Below are positions 61,404 through 64,000 of a stretch of DNA of 64,000 nucleotides, piece by piece. Source of the DNA: Methylobacterium gregans (GTDB taxonomy: Bacteria > Pseudomonadota > Alphaproteobacteria > Rhizobiales > Beijerinckiaceae); NCBI RefSeq assembly GCF_022179245.1, contig NZ_BPQM01000018.1, positions 37,883 to 101,882 on the forward strand. The letters run 5' to 3'. Position numbers and translations under genes: made by a program. The stretch's first letter is position 1, and each line of letters opens with the position of its first letter. The notes beneath the pieces were generated by a model. It did no database searches. It was not told where the DNA came from and saw only the letters and a list, made by a program, of their open reading frames with translations.

Positions 61404-61844
61404 TCACCCTGGCGGGATGCGCCCGACCGAGCAGAGGGTGCGGAAGCTGCTGCTCGCTGGGTCGGTGTAGCAGCTCGCCGACCAGCCGTTCTGCTGGATG
61501 AACGACTTGCGCCGCTCGGCCAGGGACGTCGCGTGCGCGCGGGCGATGATCGGGGCGACCGTCGCGGCCGGCTCGCCGACGAGGATCTGGGACGCGACCG
61601 CGAGGTCGTTGAAGAAGGCCGCCGAGGGCTGCGCCTCCGCGGAGCTCGCCTGCACGATCGGCTCGGCCCGGCAGGTCACGTCGACCTTGATCGCGCCCGG
61701 CACCCGGATGTCGATGCTGGGCCCCGAGCGCCGCCCCACCTTGCCGCCGATCGACTCGGCGATCTGGCGGGCGAGCCCGTCGCAGGTGTCGGCCTGCGCC
61801 GATCCGACGGAGAGGAGCAGACAGACGAGGGCGCGGCGCAGCAT
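61404..61844 (-). CDS. Secreted hypothetical protein (paralogue of 30312-30824)
   Basis: 146 residues. The signal peptide (RALVCLLLSVGSAQA) is followed by DTCDGLARQIAESIGGKVGRR and a TCRAEPIVQASS core, then KSFIQQNGWSASCYTDPASSS. The cysteine positions and the DxCD start match the protein at 30312-30824. No known domain. It is convergent with the Fae homologue. Confidence 0.75.
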   Translation of the reverse strand: MLRRALVCLLLSVGSAQADTCDGLARQIAESIGGKVGRRSGPSIDIRVPGAIKVDVTCRAEPIVQASSAEAQPSAAFFNDLAVASQILVGEPAATVAPIIARAHATSLAERRKSFIQQNGWSASCYTDPASSSFRTLCSVGRIPPG

Positions 61845-61950
61845 GCCGCAGGGATGCCGCAGGGTGGTTCCCGTGTCGAGCCCCGCAAAAGGCTTTCCGG
61901 TGCGCGCGCCGGTTCGATATGCCCAACGTCAACACTCGGTCGACCCGCGC

Positions 61951-62298
61951 ATGCCCCCTGCCCCCGCCAACCTGCTCGCCGACCTGCCCGTCGCCTCGCC
62001 GGACGAGGACGTCTCGGAGATCCTGACCCGGCCGGACCTGCGGGTCGAGCGGATCGTCTCGACCGGACAGGCGAGTCCGCCGGGCTTCTGGTACGACCAA
62101 CCCTGGGACGAGTGGGTGCTCGTGCTGGCCGGCGCCGCCCGCCTGCAAATCGCGGACGCGGCGGTCGAGCGGTCGCTCGGTCCGGGAGACCACCTGCTGC
62201 TGCCGGCCGGGACCCGTCACCGGGTCGCGTGGACGAGCCCCGACGCCCCGACCGTCTGGCTGGCGGTGCATTGCCCGCCGCGGGACGGATCCTCCTGA
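61951..62298 (+). CDS. Cupin-domain protein
   Basis: 115 residues. A single cupin barrel (about 35-110): GFWYDQPWDEWVLVLAGAARL, then LGPGDHLLLPAGTRHRVAWTSPDAPTVWLAV, with PGDHLLLPAGTRHRV matching motif 2. Cupins of this size bind metals or small ligands. The substrate is unknown. ATG 61951 was chosen because upstream sequence is not cupin-like. Confidence 0.8.
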   Translation: MPPAPANLLADLPVASPDEDVSEILTRPDLRVERIVSTGQASPPGFWYDQPWDEWVLVLAGAARLQIADAAVERSLGPGDHLLLPAGTRHRVAWTSPDAPTVWLAVHCPPRDGSS

Positions 62299-62306
62299 CG
62301 CGCGCC

Positions 62307-62420
62307 TCAGCGCGCCTGCAGCGCGGCCTTCACCTTGGCGGGCTTGAATGGATCGGAGCGCAGGCGGGCGCCCGTCGCCTCGAAGATCGCGGTGTTCGGG
62401 AAGCCGCAGCCTCGTCGGAT
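62307..62420 (-). pseudogene. 3' remnant of a molybdopterin-binding oxidoreductase subunit gene
   Basis: On the minus strand, frame ending TGA at 62307-62309 reads GFPNTAIFEATGARLR, then SDPFKPAKVKAALQAR before the stop. The N-A-I-F-x-A-T-G-x-R-x-R pattern is the extreme C-terminus of xanthine dehydrogenase/aldehyde oxidase-type large subunits. Only about 35 codons remain; upstream it runs into the end of dnaE2, so the rest of the gene is gone. It probably marks a rearrangement junction. Confidence 0.6.
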
Positions 62421-64000
62421 CAGTGGAAGTCGCGGCTGCGGAACGCGCGCCGGTCGACCGGCGCGCCGAAATCGTTCGTCTCCGGGCCGAGGCGCACGCC
62501 GCCCTCCCGCAGATGCCGGAGCTCGCCCGTGAGATCGCGGAAACGCTCGGCGATCAGGTGGACCACCGCGCCGGACCGCTGGACACGGCCCTGCACGGCC
62601 AGGAAGCGGGCCGTCATCGCGACGTGGCGGTTCGCCTCGAACACGCTCTTCCAGACGATGACGTTGGCGATGCCGGTCTCGTCCTCCAGCGTCAGGAACA
62701 CCACGCCCTTGGCGGTGCCCGGCCGCTGCCGGGTCAGGACCAGACCCGCGACGCTGAGGCGGGCATCCCGGGCGAGGGTCGGGTCGAGATGGTCGCGGGT
62801 GGGCACGACGCCGATCCGGGCGAGCCGCGTCCGGAAGAAGGCGACCGGATGTCCGGTGAGCGAGAGGCCGGTCGCGGTGTAGTCCTCGGCGACGGCCTCG
62901 GATGGCGGCATCGTCGGCAGATCGACGCTCGGCTCGTGGCGGAACAGCCCGTCATCGGCATGGAGCGCGAAGAGGGGCAGCGGCGCCTCCAGGAGCTGCG
63001 CCCGCCGGCCCTCGGCCGTGGCCGCACCGCCGGCCCGTCCCCGGTCGAGCGTGCGCACGGCCCAGAGCGCGGCGCGCCGGTCGAGGCCGAGCGAGCGGAA
63101 CGCGTTCGCTTCGGCGAGCCGTTCGAGCGCGGCGCGGGGCAAGCCGAGCGCCGCCTGAAGACCCTCGATACTGGCGTAGCCGTTGGCGCGCAGCGTCACG
63201 AGGCGGTGCATCGGGGCTTCCGGCAGGCCGCTGACGAGGCGCAGGCCGAGCCGGACGGCGAGGCGCCGCGGCGCTCCCGGCGGAGCCTCGCTGGCCGGTT
63301 CCAGCGTGCAGTCCCAGGCGCTGGCATTGACGTCCACGCCCCGGACCTCGACGCCGTGGGCGCGGGCGTCGCGCACGAGCTGCGCGGGCTGGTAGAAGCC
63401 CATCGGCTGTGCGTTGAGGATCGCGGCCAGGAAGACGTCGGGGTGGCGGCATTTCAGCCAGGCCGAGGCGTAGACGAGGAGGGCGAAGCTCGCCGCGTGG
63501 CTCTCCGGAAAGCCGTAGGTCGAAAAGCCCCGGATCTGCGCGAAACAGCGCTCGGCGAAGGCGCGGTCGTAGCCGCGGGCCGTCATGCCGCCGACGAACT
63601 TCGCCTCGTAGCTCCCGATCGTGCCGACATGCCGGAAGGTCGCCATGGCGCGGCGCAGGCCGTCGGCCTCGGCCGGCGAGAATCCCGCTGCCGTGATGGC
63701 GATCTGCATGGCGTGCTCCTGGAAGAGTGGGACACCGTAGGTTCGGTGCAGGAGCGCGAAGAGCTCGTCCTTCGGCCCGTGGTCGGGGTGCGGCTCCGGG
63801 TAGGTGACGGGCTCCTCGTTGTTGCGGCGGCGCAGATAGGGATGGACCATGTCGCCATCGTTCGGCCGGGGCCGAACGATGGCGACCTGCACCACGAGGT
63901 CGTAGAACTCCCGCGGCCGCAGGCGCGGCAGCATCGCCATCTGGGCCCGGCTCTCGACCTGGAACACGCCGACGGAATCGGCGCGCGCCAGCATCGCGTA
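62420..64000 (-). CDS. dnaE2: Error-prone DNA polymerase DnaE2 (partial, C-terminal half)
   Basis: At least 527 residues; the 5' end lies beyond the window. The PolIIIAc core segments [39 protein letters not shown] and [20 protein letters not shown] and [24 protein letters not shown] are diagnostic for DnaE2. The OB-fold near the C-terminus ([19 protein letters not shown]) and the end [17 protein letters not shown] are typical. DnaE2 is the catalytic polymerase of the ImuA-ImuB-DnaE2 mutasome. Here it lies about 8.5 kb from imuB on the opposite strand. Confidence 0.95.
   Translation of the reverse strand, partial: YAMLARADSVGVFQVESRAQMAMLPRLRPREFYDLVVQVAIVRPRPNDGDMVHPYLRRRNNEEPVTYPEPHPDHGPKDELFALLHRTYGVPLFQEHAMQIAITAAGFSPAEADGLRRAMATFRHVGTIGSYEAKFVGGMTARGYDRAFAERCFAQIRGFSTYGFPESHAASFALLVYASAWLKCRHPDVFLAAILNAQPMGFYQPAQLVRDARAHGVEVRGVDVNASAWDCTLEPASEAPPGAPRRLAVRLGLRLVSGLPEAPMHRLVTLRANGYASIEGLQAALGLPRAALERLAEANAFRSLGLDRRAALWAVRTLDRGRAGGAATAEGRRAQLLEAPLPLFALHADDGLFRHEPSVDLPTMPPSEAVAEDYTATGLSLTGHPVAFFRTRLARIGVVPTRDHLDPTLARDARLSVAGLVLTRQRPGTAKGVVFLTLEDETGIANVIVWKSVFEANRHVAMTARFLAVQGRVQRSGAVVHLIAERFRDLTGELRHLREGGVRLGPETNDFGAPVDRRAFRSRDFH

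Overview
The window is a GC-rich alphaproteobacterial chromosome segment, most likely from Methylobacterium/Methylorubrum (Methylobacteriaceae). The evidence is a formaldehyde-activating-enzyme homologue (60.8-61.3 kb), an alphaproteobacterial LexA box (GTTC-N7-GTTC), PopZ, NtrBC-DusB, a pyruvate dehydrogenase operon with a lipoylated E1 beta, a palindromic REP-like element of the kind seen in this family, and a bacteriophytochrome-style kinase/heme oxygenase pair. I saw no tRNA, rRNA, CRISPR array, insertion sequence or prophage. Nearly all of the window is coding, with short intergenic gaps.

Layout. 0-2.5 kb: end of a histidine kinase, heme oxygenase, a REP-like hairpin, gmk, yicC. 2.6-7.8 kb: mltG, then the nitrogen regulators ntrC, ntrB and dusB on the minus strand. 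8-12.6 kb: ispDF-cinA (+), a FAD monooxygenase (+), then ratA/coq10 and lipA (-). 12.6-19.1 kb: an accessory block that separates lipA from lpd. It holds a CYTH protein, a SleB-like lipoprotein, a trypsin-like protease overlapping a threonine-dehydratase-like enzyme, a 28-codon mini-ORF with its own terminator, and an AlgX/AlgJ-like SGNH acyltransferase of atypical base composition. 19.2-27.5 kb: lpd, pdhC, a Uma2 gene, a DUF5076 gene, pdhB, pdhA, ftsB-like, eno. 27.7-35.7 kb: queF, kdsA, degP, a Gdx/SugE exporter, valS. 35.8-40.3 kb: popZ, tolC, pcm, an ABC substrate-binding protein. 40.5-44.7 kb: a two-gene SMC/MukE-like (JetC-JetB, Wadjet-type) operon without visible JetA or JetD. 44.8-51.4 kb: an LRR-protein kinase, a methyltransferase, TerC, a BaiN-like flavoprotein, a spermidine-synthase-like gene and a secreted collagen-like protein. 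51.6-53.9 kb: LexA box plus imuA-imuB. 54-59.8 kb: a methionine-cycle cluster (ArsR-methyltransferase fusion, metF, metH) with a 20-bp palindromic operator. 60-64 kb: a lipoprotein, a Fae homologue, a cupin, a gene remnant and the 3' half of dnaE2 on the minus strand.

How the genes work together. Much of the window is conserved core. eno-ftsB-pdhABC-lpd-lipA supplies pyruvate, acetyl-CoA and lipoate. dusB-ntrBC is the nitrogen regulon controller. metF/metH regenerate methionine under a probable SAM/SAH-sensing ArsR repressor. imuA/imuB/dnaE2 form the SOS mutasome, here split into two loci about 8.5 kb apart. The most unusual items are the orphan JetBC-like condensin pair, the Fae homologue lacking the conserved His motif, the 31-triplet collagen-like protein, the palindrome covering the arsR-methyltransferase start codon, and the mini-ORF transcription unit at 17.0-17.2 kb.
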